From the NCBI GenBank assembly GCA_913058185.1, contig CAJXQX010000011.1, positions 1-64,000 of the forward strand: DNA of 64,000 bases, in the 5' to 3' direction. Of the stretch, positions 26,901 to 33,995 are shown piece after piece. A model generated the notes under the pieces. The model ran no database searches and was not told where the DNA came from. It saw only the letters and a program-made list of their open reading frames with translations. The translations under genes were made by a program, and so were the position numbers. Position 1 is the stretch's first letter. Each line of letters starts with the position of its first letter. Source of the stretch: an uncultured Verrucomicrobiota bacterium (GTDB lineage: Bacteria; Verrucomicrobiota; Verrucomicrobiia; Opitutales; Opitutaceae).

Positions 26901-28273
26901 TCTCCCTCGCGCTGCTGAAGGCGCTACAAGACAGCCGCCTCACCCCACTCGCACTCGGTCCAGCCAACATCGATCGCCTGCGACGCCACCCCGTCCGTAA
27001 GGTCAATCGCTTGGCTGCCGACGTGGTCGCACCCTCCATCCAAACCAGTGCCGAGAAGGATGCGCTTATCGCCAAACTCTTGCCGGCTGTCAGCCAACCG
27101 GGCGACATCACCAACGGCCGCAACCTCTTTGCCACCGCCTGCGCGATCTGCCACAAGTTTAGCGATATTGGCAGTATCGATGTGGGCCCTCCCCTCGCTG
27201 GAATCGGTTCGCACGGCGCCGCTGAATTGCTGCAAGCCATCGTCGATCCTAATCGATCCATCGAACCCAACTATTGGCAGTGGAATATCACCACCAAACA
27301 GAATCAAACCTACTCGGGCGTGATCATCCGTGAGACCAACGCCAGCCTCACTATCCGCAATCAGGGTGGTGACACGGAGATTAAATCTGCCGATATCACC
27401 AAGCGTGAAAACACCCGTCGCTCCCTCATGCCCGAAGGTTTCGCCGCCCTAGGTGAAACCGGCCTGCGAGACTTGATCAGCTACATCTCCGACAGCGCCA
27501 AAGCCCCGCAGGCAGCGGTCGTCCCGGCCGTCGATGAGACGCCCAAATCCGGCGGTAAGCGTGATGCTCCCCTACCCGAAATTGAACCCATCGTCTGGGA
27601 ACCTGGTAAACCCCGCGTGCTGATGATCAGTGGCGGTAGCTCCCACAAGTTCGACACGTTCTTCAGCGGCACCGATCGCGCCTTCCTCAAGGCCGCCGGC
27701 TTTAGCGTCAACTACACCGAAGATCGCGATCAAGCCGCCGCCGCCCTCGCTTCCGGTGACGCCGACGTCGCCCTCATCAGTGTGAACCGTAAGTTCCTCG
27801 ATACCCCGGAGTATCGGGAAGCCCTCATGGCCTTCGCCGCCTCCGGCAAAGGTATTATCATGCACCACCCTGGCACGTGGTATGGCTACAAGGAGTGGCC
27901 GGAGCTCAACGCCCAGATCGTAGGTGGTGGCTCCCGCGGGCACGACAAGATTGACGCCTATGCCGTCAACGCGGTCCGCCCCAGCCACCCCATCATGCGT
28001 GGCGTATCGGCGAGCTTCACCATTGAGGACGAGCTCTACTACATGAACTCGGGGCCACAAGAAATCCCCGCCGGCACCTCACCCATCACGGTCCTCGCCG
28101 AAACCTCACCTTCGAAAAAGTTCAGCAAGTCTCATCCGGCGGTTTGGATCACGGACCATCCCGAATCACGCGTAGTCGGTATCACCATCGGCCACGATGA
28201 ACGCACCCACGACCACCCTGACTTCCGAACCCTCCTCACCAACGCCGTGGAGTGGGCCAGCGGAAAGAAGTAG
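23909..28273 (+). CDS. ThuA - PVC-type dehydrogenase - HEAT - cytochrome c - ThuA fusion
   Basis: A 1454-residue exported protein (signal peptide residues 1-22). Order: ThuA-like domain (about 24-265, glutamine-amidotransferase-like fold with LRVFVRSGEKTHGPGQHDHP); PVC-type membrane-bound dehydrogenase beta-propeller (about 296-700, starting FDISLVASEPLIEKVMNITW); helical HEAT-like region (about 700-1040); class I cytochrome c with CAICH at 1078-1082; and a second ThuA-like domain (about 1233-1454, VLMISGGSSHKFDTFFSGTD). Such proteins are typical of Planctomycetes and Verrucomicrobia and are linked to sugar oxidation and turnover, with electrons leaving through the heme; activity is mostly inferred. 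ThuA at both ends is notable. It lies between the cupin and Tm-1-like genes. Confidence 0.92.
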   Translation: MKRYLSFVTLLVLAFTTTLSAADPLRVFVRSGEKTHGPGQHDHPRFLAEWVPLLNERGATATGGNEFPTVVQLAQTDVLVLHRDHGGEIAPADRVNLEAYLSRGGGLVVIHAGAVSKDPDWYKTIIGGSWRHGTTKWLEAPMHLYFADRHHPITTNVSNWAMDDEIYYDMDLSDDIHVLATAYTPKSRDTGGKGNKEAQARAAEAVATQKAVNIYDHQPQIWTYEKTRPNAHKPYRAFVSIPGHHYENFNRPNYRSVLLRGIAWAGGRNDVDELCILSELGDALIYPVNGPIHPTKAAAKLEVHPEFDISLVASEPLIEKVMNITWDEKGRLWVCETPEYPNGRRISESAVWQDSGTLKPTQPNRPAEDRISILTDTDGDGIMDTKKVFADDLELITSFVLYRNGAIAATSPDIWFLEDTTGDGTADKRTKLYTGLGVRDTHSLINNLRWGHDGWIYATHGYSTGDVTSPDGKTAFGRDSSGVVRFKPDGSAFEQYNSRNGNSWGLDITWNGQVFWTQPTSGTVFFHSVVPESILAQGKIPGTTSWKGMISDQRSFPAMEWTEQAYVQIDQVGRFTAAAGTAIYEGGTWPAKWNYSYFTTEPTLNIIHHQFVKPDGVTFTVAKEKGREETEFIRSTDLWFRPIENRVGPDGALYLIDFYNQAVIHNDTRGPIHGPANAALRPDRDHYHSRIWRVNHKQAKTLPAINLDRNDLDGLLTAIKTSPNAHIKKTALRLARENHSGDDRVAAATPMMGSRAMVEYHTTAKADTANRRAEVLTNYASARDDWTRSAIIAAASEDPVTWIAAALNRRNPNGLHSLVTTLAENAPAETATVLTLATSRSSSPLRVELLSGLAVHGENLPKLNRNIANSLRELIGEPDVSTAALSLAAVWDKSGLLTKTITPTANRLLAELGSAAWSDSQRAAAVAALLAIPQTRDAALVKIGALLTDPKISIADQKALLNAVGRLSDPAVSKLLVDTYVTTQSAPVFEEIIKREEFSLALLKALQDSRLTPLALGPANIDRLRRHPVRKVNRLAADVVAPSIQTSAEKDALIAKLLPAVSQPGDITNGRNLFATACAICHKFSDIGSIDVGPPLAGIGSHGAAELLQAIVDPNRSIEPNYWQWNITTKQNQTYSGVIIRETNASLTIRNQGGDTEIKSADITKRENTRRSLMPEGFAALGETGLRDLISYISDSAKAPQAAVVPAVDETPKSGGKRDAPLPEIEPIVWEPGKPRVLMISGGSSHKFDTFFSGTDRAFLKAAGFSVNYTEDRDQAAAALASGDADVALISVNRKFLDTPEYREALMAFAASGKGIIMHHPGTWYGYKEWPELNAQIVGGGSRGHDKIDAYAVNAVRPSHPIMRGVSASFTIEDELYYMNSGPQEIPAGTSPITVLAETSPSKKFSKSHPAVWITDHPESRVVGITIGHDERTHDHPDFRTLLTNAVEWASGKK

Positions 28274-28278
28274 AAATA

Positions 28279-28313
28279 AGTAGCGAGTAGTGGGTAGCGA
28301 GTAGCGAGCATTC
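28279..28313 (+). repeat. 35-nt GTAGCGA-type repeat, copy 2
   Basis: Identical to 23050-23084 at 34 of 35 positions; begins 5 nt after the ThuA-fusion stop codon. The spacer that follows also holds a degenerate inverted repeat built on TAACCACAGATTACTCAGATT (left arm near 28363, right arm near 28404-28424). Confidence 0.85.
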
Positions 28314-28499
28314 ACCGAAACCCACACCACCGATATTTTCATCGGGGCTAACCGAATTTCATTAACCACAGATTACTCAGATTCGAACTTTAGATTCTAC
28401 GGTCGAGTAGATTTGCGGTTAATGAACAACTGCCTCCAAGCTTTCGTGTGTTTCGTGGTTAAAAAATAATTCTACCTCAACTCTCGGCCAAATCTGAAA

Positions 28500-28513
28500 T
28501 CGTAATTCGTAAC
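28500..28513 (+). repeat. TCGTAAT tandem array before Tm-1-like start
   Basis: TCGTAAT then TCGTAAC, 14 nt before the ATG at 28528. Third member of the start-proximal array family. Confidence 0.7.
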
Positions 28514-28527
28514 TCCGAAATCCAAAA

Positions 28528-29754
28528 ATGAACTCAACCATTGCGATTCTAGGAACCTTCGACACCAAAGGCGCGGAGCATGCCTTCATCGCTGAACACC
28601 TGAAAACTCAAGGGTTCGCCACGCTCCTGATCGATGTCGGCAGCCTCGCTGATCCCGCGATCGTCCCCGATGTCTCCCGCACGGAAGTTCTGGCTGCACT
28701 CGATGATTCGGAAACCGACGCCATCCTCGCCCGCCAAGACCGTGGTGAATGTGTGACTCTCATGGGCCGCGCCGCCGCGGTGATCGTGGCCCGACTTGAA
28801 TCCGAAAACCAGATACACGGAATCATCTCCCTCGGCGGCGGCGGCGGCACTGCTATCGCCACGACCGCCATGCGCGCGCTACCTCTCGGTTTCCCAAAGC
28901 TGATGGTGTCGACGCTCGCGAGTGGGCAAACCGCTCACTACGTCGGCACCTCGGACATCACCATGATGCCCGCCATCGTTGATGTGTCCGGTATCAATCG
29001 CGTTTCGCGACTCATCTTCAGCAACGCCGCCGGAGCAATCGCGGGCATGGTCAACTCCGCTACCCGGCGACAATCCACTTCGGCTCCTCTCGACGAGAAA
29101 CCCCTCATTGTCGCCAGCATGTTTGGCAACACCACCGAGTGCGTAACCGAAGCCAAGCGCATCATGGAAGCAGCCGGTTATGAAGTGCTCGTCTTCGCTG
29201 CCACCGGCAGCGGCGGCCGAGCCATGGAGTCCCTCATCGACAGCGGTCTTATTTCCGGTGTGCTCGACATCACCACCACCGAATGGGCCGACGAACTCGT
29301 CGGTGGCGTGCTCAACGCCGGGCCCGATCGCCTCAGCGCCACCGCTCGCGCCAAGATTCCGGCCATCGTTGTTCCCGGGTGCCTCGACATGGTTAACTTC
29401 GGCGAACGCGACAGCGTGCCCGCTCAATTCGCAGACCGAAATTTCTACGTGCACAACGAACAGGTTACCCTCATGCGGACCAACGCGGCAGAGTGCACCG
29501 AGCTCGGCCGCATCTTGGCGGAGAAAATCAACGCCTACTCCGCCCCGGTCACCGTGCTCATCCCCGGCGGCAGCATCAGCGTGATCAGCGCTCCCGGCCA
29601 GCCCTTCCACAACCCCGCCGCAGACACGGCCCTGTTCGAATCGCTGAAATCAAATCTCCGCGACGACATCCCCGTCATCGAATCTGAGGCCAATATCAAC
29701 GACGACAGTTTCGCTCAACTCTGCGCGGATGCGTTGATTGAAAAATTGGGATAG
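28528..29754 (+). CDS. Tm-1-like ATP-binding protein (UPF0261)
   Basis: A 408-residue UPF0261/Tm-1-like protein. The N-terminus TIAILGTFDTKGAEHAFI, ISLGGGGGTAIATTAMRALP, the KLMVSTLASGQTAHYVGTSD block and VMASMFGNTTECV-like segment (here IVASMFGNTTECVTEA) are family signatures, as is IPAIVVPGCLDMVNFG. The founding member is the N-terminal half of tomato Tm-1, a tobamovirus replication inhibitor; the bacterial function is unknown. The other Tm-1 half is encoded at 22177, in the same cluster and orientation. Together they suggest a two-subunit enzyme, perhaps acting with the cupin and ThuA protein on a sugar or keto-acid. Confidence 0.9.
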   Translation: MNSTIAILGTFDTKGAEHAFIAEHLKTQGFATLLIDVGSLADPAIVPDVSRTEVLAALDDSETDAILARQDRGECVTLMGRAAAVIVARLESENQIHGIISLGGGGGTAIATTAMRALPLGFPKLMVSTLASGQTAHYVGTSDITMMPAIVDVSGINRVSRLIFSNAAGAIAGMVNSATRRQSTSAPLDEKPLIVASMFGNTTECVTEAKRIMEAAGYEVLVFAATGSGGRAMESLIDSGLISGVLDITTTEWADELVGGVLNAGPDRLSATARAKIPAIVVPGCLDMVNFGERDSVPAQFADRNFYVHNEQVTLMRTNAAECTELGRILAEKINAYSAPVTVLIPGGSISVISAPGQPFHNPAADTALFESLKSNLRDDIPVIESEANINDDSFAQLCADALIEKLG

Positions 29755-29761
29755 CCTCCGA

Positions 29762-29906
29762 CAAGGTAGGGACGGACCGCTGGGCCGTCCGATCCTGCCC
29801 CCAAGGCCGCAGGGTCTTTAGGTGTCCCCAGCGCCCACGGCGATCTCGACTCAAAGCTGCTTTCTCCTTCAAACCGCGGACGGCCCGGCGGTCCGTCCCT
29901 ACCTTG
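29762..29906. repeat. Inverted doublet of GGACGG/CCGTCC hairpins, copy 2
   Basis: Arms 29762-29791 and 29877-29906 are inverted copies with one mismatch in 30, enclosing 85 nt. Same sequence family as 4153-4348 and again placed directly after a stop codon (8 nt). Confidence 0.88.
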
Positions 29907-30006
29907 CTGAACGCGCCATGAATTTTCATCTCGCCTGAACGGCTACCCGTTTTAGAAGGTGGTCGTTTGCGTCGGGGGTTGCCCTCCCGGTGTTTGTTTC
30001 CGTCGT

Positions 30007-31374
30007 ATGCCCTACCCCAAATACCTCCGTCGATCTATCGCACTACTCGTTTGCCTCAGCGCATGCATCTCCGTCCATGCACAGGCGGATGAAGAATTCT
30101 TGGGCGATGACGCGCTGATGATGGATGCGTTCAAAGTCTCGGTCTACGGCGGCAAAATCCCGATTAATGATGGCCTGACCGGCAAGAAGTATGACGGCGA
30201 TAATCAGGTCGTCATCGATTTCGCCCTCTCGTTCAACAAGCTGCTCCTCGCCTACCACCAAAAACTTGTGATTGATGAATACAAACACATGGAGTTCCGG
30301 CTCAAGCTGGGGGACGAGTTTGAATACGAAATGAATACACTTTCGCTAGCATTCAACTTTGATAAATTTGAGTTGGATCGCTCCCAGTGGATGACCCGTG
30401 AACGCGCCATCGTTTCGCGGCTCATCAACAAACCGTTTTTCAAAATCAGTTCATTGATCGCGTGGGACATCGACCGCCTGAACGAGATGGCCCCAGCCCG
30501 ACCGAAATCCAAATACGTCGACGACATCCACTTCGACCCGGAGTCCCAAAGTTGGCAGCGGCGCGTAACCGCCAAGTGGGAGGTGTTTTTTCGCCCGAAT
30601 TACAACAACCCAAAAAACGCATTCCACACCCAAAAGGAGCAGGGGCTGAACTTGGACACGCTCAAGGGATTCCACTACATTGAGCGGGGACTCCCCGGAA
30701 ACGTTCCCTCAAACGCATTCCTCGATGTAAAGCTCACTTACCCAATTTTTTATTCGGATAACAATATCAGCGAAGAGGAACTCAGGCGCCTACAGGAAGC
30801 CTTCATCGCCAACCTCTATTACATCTACGACCCGTTCAGCTGGATCGCACGTCGTGAAACCCGCTTCCGCGGCGGATTCCGCCAAGAATGCCAGAAACAC
30901 ATCGAAGGCGAACGTATCTACGTCAGCGACCGCAAATGGTTCGACGCCAACTTCTCTCGATTCTTATCTGATGCGATTACAATCAAGCTGCAAGGAGTCG
31001 AAGAAATCCATGCCCTCCAGATGACGAGTAAGCACTTCAACGAGTCACCCCAAGTGCTCGGTGCCGGCGTGGATTTACTGAACTGGAACAGGAAGGAAAA
31101 ACGCGAGGCGACTAGCAAGCCCGAAGCCCCGGTCCGCATTAGTGCCAAATTTCGTTACGCGATGATCGATGCTTATCTGCGTTTTGGGAACGCATTCATT
31201 GGCCAAATTCAGGCACAGCTCGCGCAGGCCAAAGCATCGCGAAACAAGATCAATGGTCAGCAGATGATTAAGACCATCATCGCAGATCAATCCGGCATGT
31301 CCTTTAATGCGTTCTCCAAGCGGGCCGTGAGCATCCATGAGTCCCTTTTGCTTAAGCACAAAGTGACGGGGTAA
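30007..31374 (+). CDS. Exported protein of unknown function
   Basis: About 455 residues from ATG 30007 (MPYPKYLRRSIALLVCLSAC); an in-frame GTG upstream adds 16 residues with no signal logic. The leader contains LSAC, which could be a lipobox, or cleavage may follow SVHAQA. No known domain was recognised. The mature protein is rich in Phe, Tyr, Asn and Lys, with charged amphipathic segments and a C-terminal Gln/Ala helix (AFIGQIQAQLAQAKASRNKI). It is unlike its neighbours in composition. It sits alone between two hairpin doublets (29762-29906 and 31387-31485), so it is probably a single-gene transcript. Confidence 0.7.
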   Translation: MPYPKYLRRSIALLVCLSACISVHAQADEEFLGDDALMMDAFKVSVYGGKIPINDGLTGKKYDGDNQVVIDFALSFNKLLLAYHQKLVIDEYKHMEFRLKLGDEFEYEMNTLSLAFNFDKFELDRSQWMTRERAIVSRLINKPFFKISSLIAWDIDRLNEMAPARPKSKYVDDIHFDPESQSWQRRVTAKWEVFFRPNYNNPKNAFHTQKEQGLNLDTLKGFHYIERGLPGNVPSNAFLDVKLTYPIFYSDNNISEEELRRLQEAFIANLYYIYDPFSWIARRETRFRGGFRQECQKHIEGERIYVSDRKWFDANFSRFLSDAITIKLQGVEEIHALQMTSKHFNESPQVLGAGVDLLNWNRKEKREATSKPEAPVRISAKFRYAMIDAYLRFGNAFIGQIQAQLAQAKASRNKINGQQMIKTIIADQSGMSFNAFSKRAVSIHESLLLKHKVTG

Positions 31375-31386
31375 GTTGTCGCCCCC

Positions 31387-31485
31387 GGGAGGGACCGGCT
31401 CCGTCCGGTCCGCAGATCATCGGTTCCATAAATCCTTAGCACCAGACATACCACTCAGCGGACGACACGGAGGTCGTCCCTCCCC
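31387..31485. repeat. Diverged inverted hairpin doublet with compensatory changes
   Basis: Left unit GGGAGGGACCGG-CTCCGT-CCGGTCCGC (31387-31413) and right unit 31458-31485 are inverted copies. Where the left stem has CGG/CCG, the right (read on the minus strand) has GAC/GTC, so pairing within each hairpin is kept although sequence differs. It begins 13 nt after the stop codon at 31374. Confidence 0.8.
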
Positions 31486-31500
31486 AAGGCCCGGTGTCTC

Positions 31501-32751
31501 CTATATCCGGACGAACAGTTTTTGGCGATACATCCACCAACAAACCATCCAGAAGGAAAGACCGATAAGAATCGCCTGAGCCATCGGCGCATAAACCGGA
31601 CCCGCCACCTGAAAAACCTGGTCGCCTAGATGCGTTTTTAGAGTCTTCCCCATCCACGGTTTGAGCAGCATATCCATGACGTAGATCGCGATCGAATTCA
31701 TGCCGACAACCACCAGTGGAAAGGTCCATCGGCGACACCCCTTGATATCAATCACCCAATAAAGAGATGCCAGAATCAAACAACACAATCCGGTCGAAAA
31801 CAGCGTCCATGATGGGGTCCAAATCCGCTTCACAATCGGGCTGATTCCGGTCACCCCAAGCAGCCAACCAAACACCAACCCACTCACCCCGGCGGCGAGG
31901 ATCAGTTTCAGTTTTTCGGATTCAGTTCGTTTGGATTTCAGCAACTCTCCGATCATGAGACCAAAGAGCATCGTCACCAAAGAGGGTATAAAATTGAGGG
32001 TCTGATAACCCCCGGGATTGGCTGTAAACTCGGAACGGGTTGGGGAATCCTCACCCGAGAACATCCCGCTCTCCGGCATCAAATTTAGCAGCCACCCATC
32101 AAAGGCATGGGCAACATTCGCGTTCTTATGCCACGAAGGATCCACATCCACCAAATACTCCTGCGCCCACGTCGATGAGACGCTCACGTCCGGCCCACCG
32201 CGTTCCAAATCCAAACCCGCGGACGGATACAATACAAACATCAGCCAAGTGCCCACCAATACACCTCCCGCGACTATCGACTGTGTTTTGATCCCACGTC
32301 CCCACAACAAAAACAAGATCGTGTAACCCAGCCCAATTTGCGCGAGCACATTGGTGAACCACCAGCGCGTCAGCGGTCCGGGCGAAGTGAGGAAAATCCC
32401 CAGAGCCACGAGAATCAACGAACGGACAAACGCATGACCCAACATCCGCTGGTAGGAGTGTCCTTCCCGTTGCCGCTTCACATAAGAATAAGCCATCGAT
32501 AGCCCGACCATAAACATGAAAGACGGCTGAATCAGGTCCCAGTAGCTGCAGCCCAACCACTCGACGTGCGACATTTGATATTTCAAAAATGACCAGACCC
32601 CGGACTCAGGATTCTCGGCCAACTTTAAAGCGGCGGTCTGAGCGATCCCAAATCCATGAAATGCCAGAGAGATCATGATCAATCCTCGGTAAGCATCGAG
32701 GGATAGAAGTCGGACGTTTTTCTTCGAACCAGCCGGGGAATCTACACTCAT
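31501..32751 (-). CDS. COG4299/DUF5009-type membrane acyltransferase-like protein
   Basis: A 416-residue membrane protein with about ten hydrophobic segments. The N-terminus RLLSLDAYRGLIMISLAFHG is the signature of the DUF5009/COG4299 group, relatives of lysosomal heparan-alpha-glucosaminide N-acetyltransferase (HGSNAT). Members are thought to acetylate glycans across the membrane, but bacterial activities are largely unproven. The C-terminal FPLVVVGMNSIAIYVMDMLL matches the family. Sulfatase-rich surroundings make a glycan substrate plausible. It is followed on the same strand, 89 nt upstream, by a hydrolase gene. Confidence 0.85.
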   Translation of the reverse strand: MSVDSPAGSKKNVRLLSLDAYRGLIMISLAFHGFGIAQTAALKLAENPESGVWSFLKYQMSHVEWLGCSYWDLIQPSFMFMVGLSMAYSYVKRQREGHSYQRMLGHAFVRSLILVALGIFLTSPGPLTRWWFTNVLAQIGLGYTILFLLWGRGIKTQSIVAGGVLVGTWLMFVLYPSAGLDLERGGPDVSVSSTWAQEYLVDVDPSWHKNANVAHAFDGWLLNLMPESGMFSGEDSPTRSEFTANPGGYQTLNFIPSLVTMLFGLMIGELLKSKRTESEKLKLILAAGVSGLVFGWLLGVTGISPIVKRIWTPSWTLFSTGLCCLILASLYWVIDIKGCRRWTFPLVVVGMNSIAIYVMDMLLKPWMGKTLKTHLGDQVFQVAGPVYAPMAQAILIGLSFWMVCWWMYRQKLFVRI

Positions 32752-32840
32752 ATTAGTTTGGGGGTTAAAACTGCTGAGGCGGAGCAGACCTCACCCTCGC
32801 CCCCGTTGCAAGCATCGCCCCGTGCATCTCCTTCCGCACT

Positions 32841-33863
32841 CTAAGGCAATGTGTGATCCAACATGCAAAACGGCGCGTTACTAGTAGGCTCACCCACCTG
32901 ATCAACCGGGTGGGTGTAGAGGTATCGCCACACCTCTTCGTAGCGATAATCCCCGTTCGCCGTTTTCGGCGAACTGCTCTTCGGCTGCACCGCGCCATGG
33001 GCTCGCTTCGGGTCACCACCCACATCGGCGGCCGAAACCAATCGGCGCGTATTCCCATACGGCGGTGATGCTTCATCGACATTCACGACCGGTCCCACTC
33101 CCTGCAGTCCGAGCAGTTGCCAGGAACGACAGTAATGATGGCCCGTCCAACCTTCATCGAGCATGTGGGTAAATCCAAAGAAACGCCGCGGTGGTGTAGC
33201 CGATGGTCCGGCCTGCCAATTCTGATCTTGGTCGCGGGGGCCGCACAACATGACAGCGCGGGCGACCTCCTGATGCTGCGCAAATCGCGCTGCCGTCGTC
33301 GAACCATGCGACGCCCCTGAAATGATCACCTTGTCCCAACGCACCTCCGATTTATCCGCGGTGAGAAACTGATCCCATTGGCCGGCCGGATGTTCTTGCG
33401 CGAGCCATACTAAAAACTGCCGCGACCGTTCCATCATGCCATCCGCCGGAGCCAAATTAAGTTCGGGGCTGAAATCCTCTCCCGTCGCCGCTTCCAGTCG
33501 CACATTCCCCCGCGCGGCGTCATCCATCGGGCTGGGCTGACAAAGCAAACCAAACCAAGCCCGCGCGTAGTGCGGCTGAATCACATGCAGACCATAGCTA
33601 TTCAGTCGTTCAAAAAACTCATCGTTGGCGCTCATCAACCAAATCACCAATTCACCTCGGGGAGTCACCGCCGGATCAACCGCTGCCCGTTGCAAGTCTG
33701 CTGGTTTTTCCGTCGATCCAAAAACGAAATTAATCTCCGGATATTCTCGCGCCGCTGCGTCCAATTCACTCGCTCGCGCCTGCACCAAAATGCGCTCCGC
33801 CGATAAACCGGAAACACCAACAGAAACCATCAAGGTAAAAACAAGGGCGCGGGATTTCATCAC
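32841..33863 (-). CDS. Exported alpha/beta-hydrolase, BPSS1187-like
   Basis: A 340-residue protein with a signal peptide (about residues 1-21). The nucleophile region is VIISGASHGSTTAARFAQHQ (G-x-S-x-G), with AVMLCGPRDQDQNW after it and a C-terminal His in MLDHTLP, resembling the BPSS1187-type hydrolases of unknown substrate. Start: GTG-ATG tandem at 33863/33860 with GGGAGG just upstream; the second codon may be the true start. It sits upstream of the acyltransferase-like gene on the same strand, so the two may be cotranscribed. Confidence 0.7.
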   Translation of the reverse strand: MMKSRALVFTLMVSVGVSGLSAERILVQARASELDAAAREYPEINFVFGSTEKPADLQRAAVDPAVTPRGELVIWLMSANDEFFERLNSYGLHVIQPHYARAWFGLLCQPSPMDDAARGNVRLEAATGEDFSPELNLAPADGMMERSRQFLVWLAQEHPAGQWDQFLTADKSEVRWDKVIISGASHGSTTAARFAQHQEVARAVMLCGPRDQDQNWQAGPSATPPRRFFGFTHMLDEGWTGHHYCRSWQLLGLQGVGPVVNVDEASPPYGNTRRLVSAADVGGDPKRAHGAVQPKSSSPKTANGDYRYEEVWRYLYTHPVDQVGEPTSNAPFCMLDHTLP

Positions 33864-33995
33864 CTCCCACCGATACGCGCTTCCGATGACTCACCACAAA
33901 TACATTCCTTCGATCGAAGATACCAGGCTCGGGTTGGACCCGTGCTTCTCCATCTTGACCATACAATCACCGTCCCCTTCGCCCTTCAATGTCGT

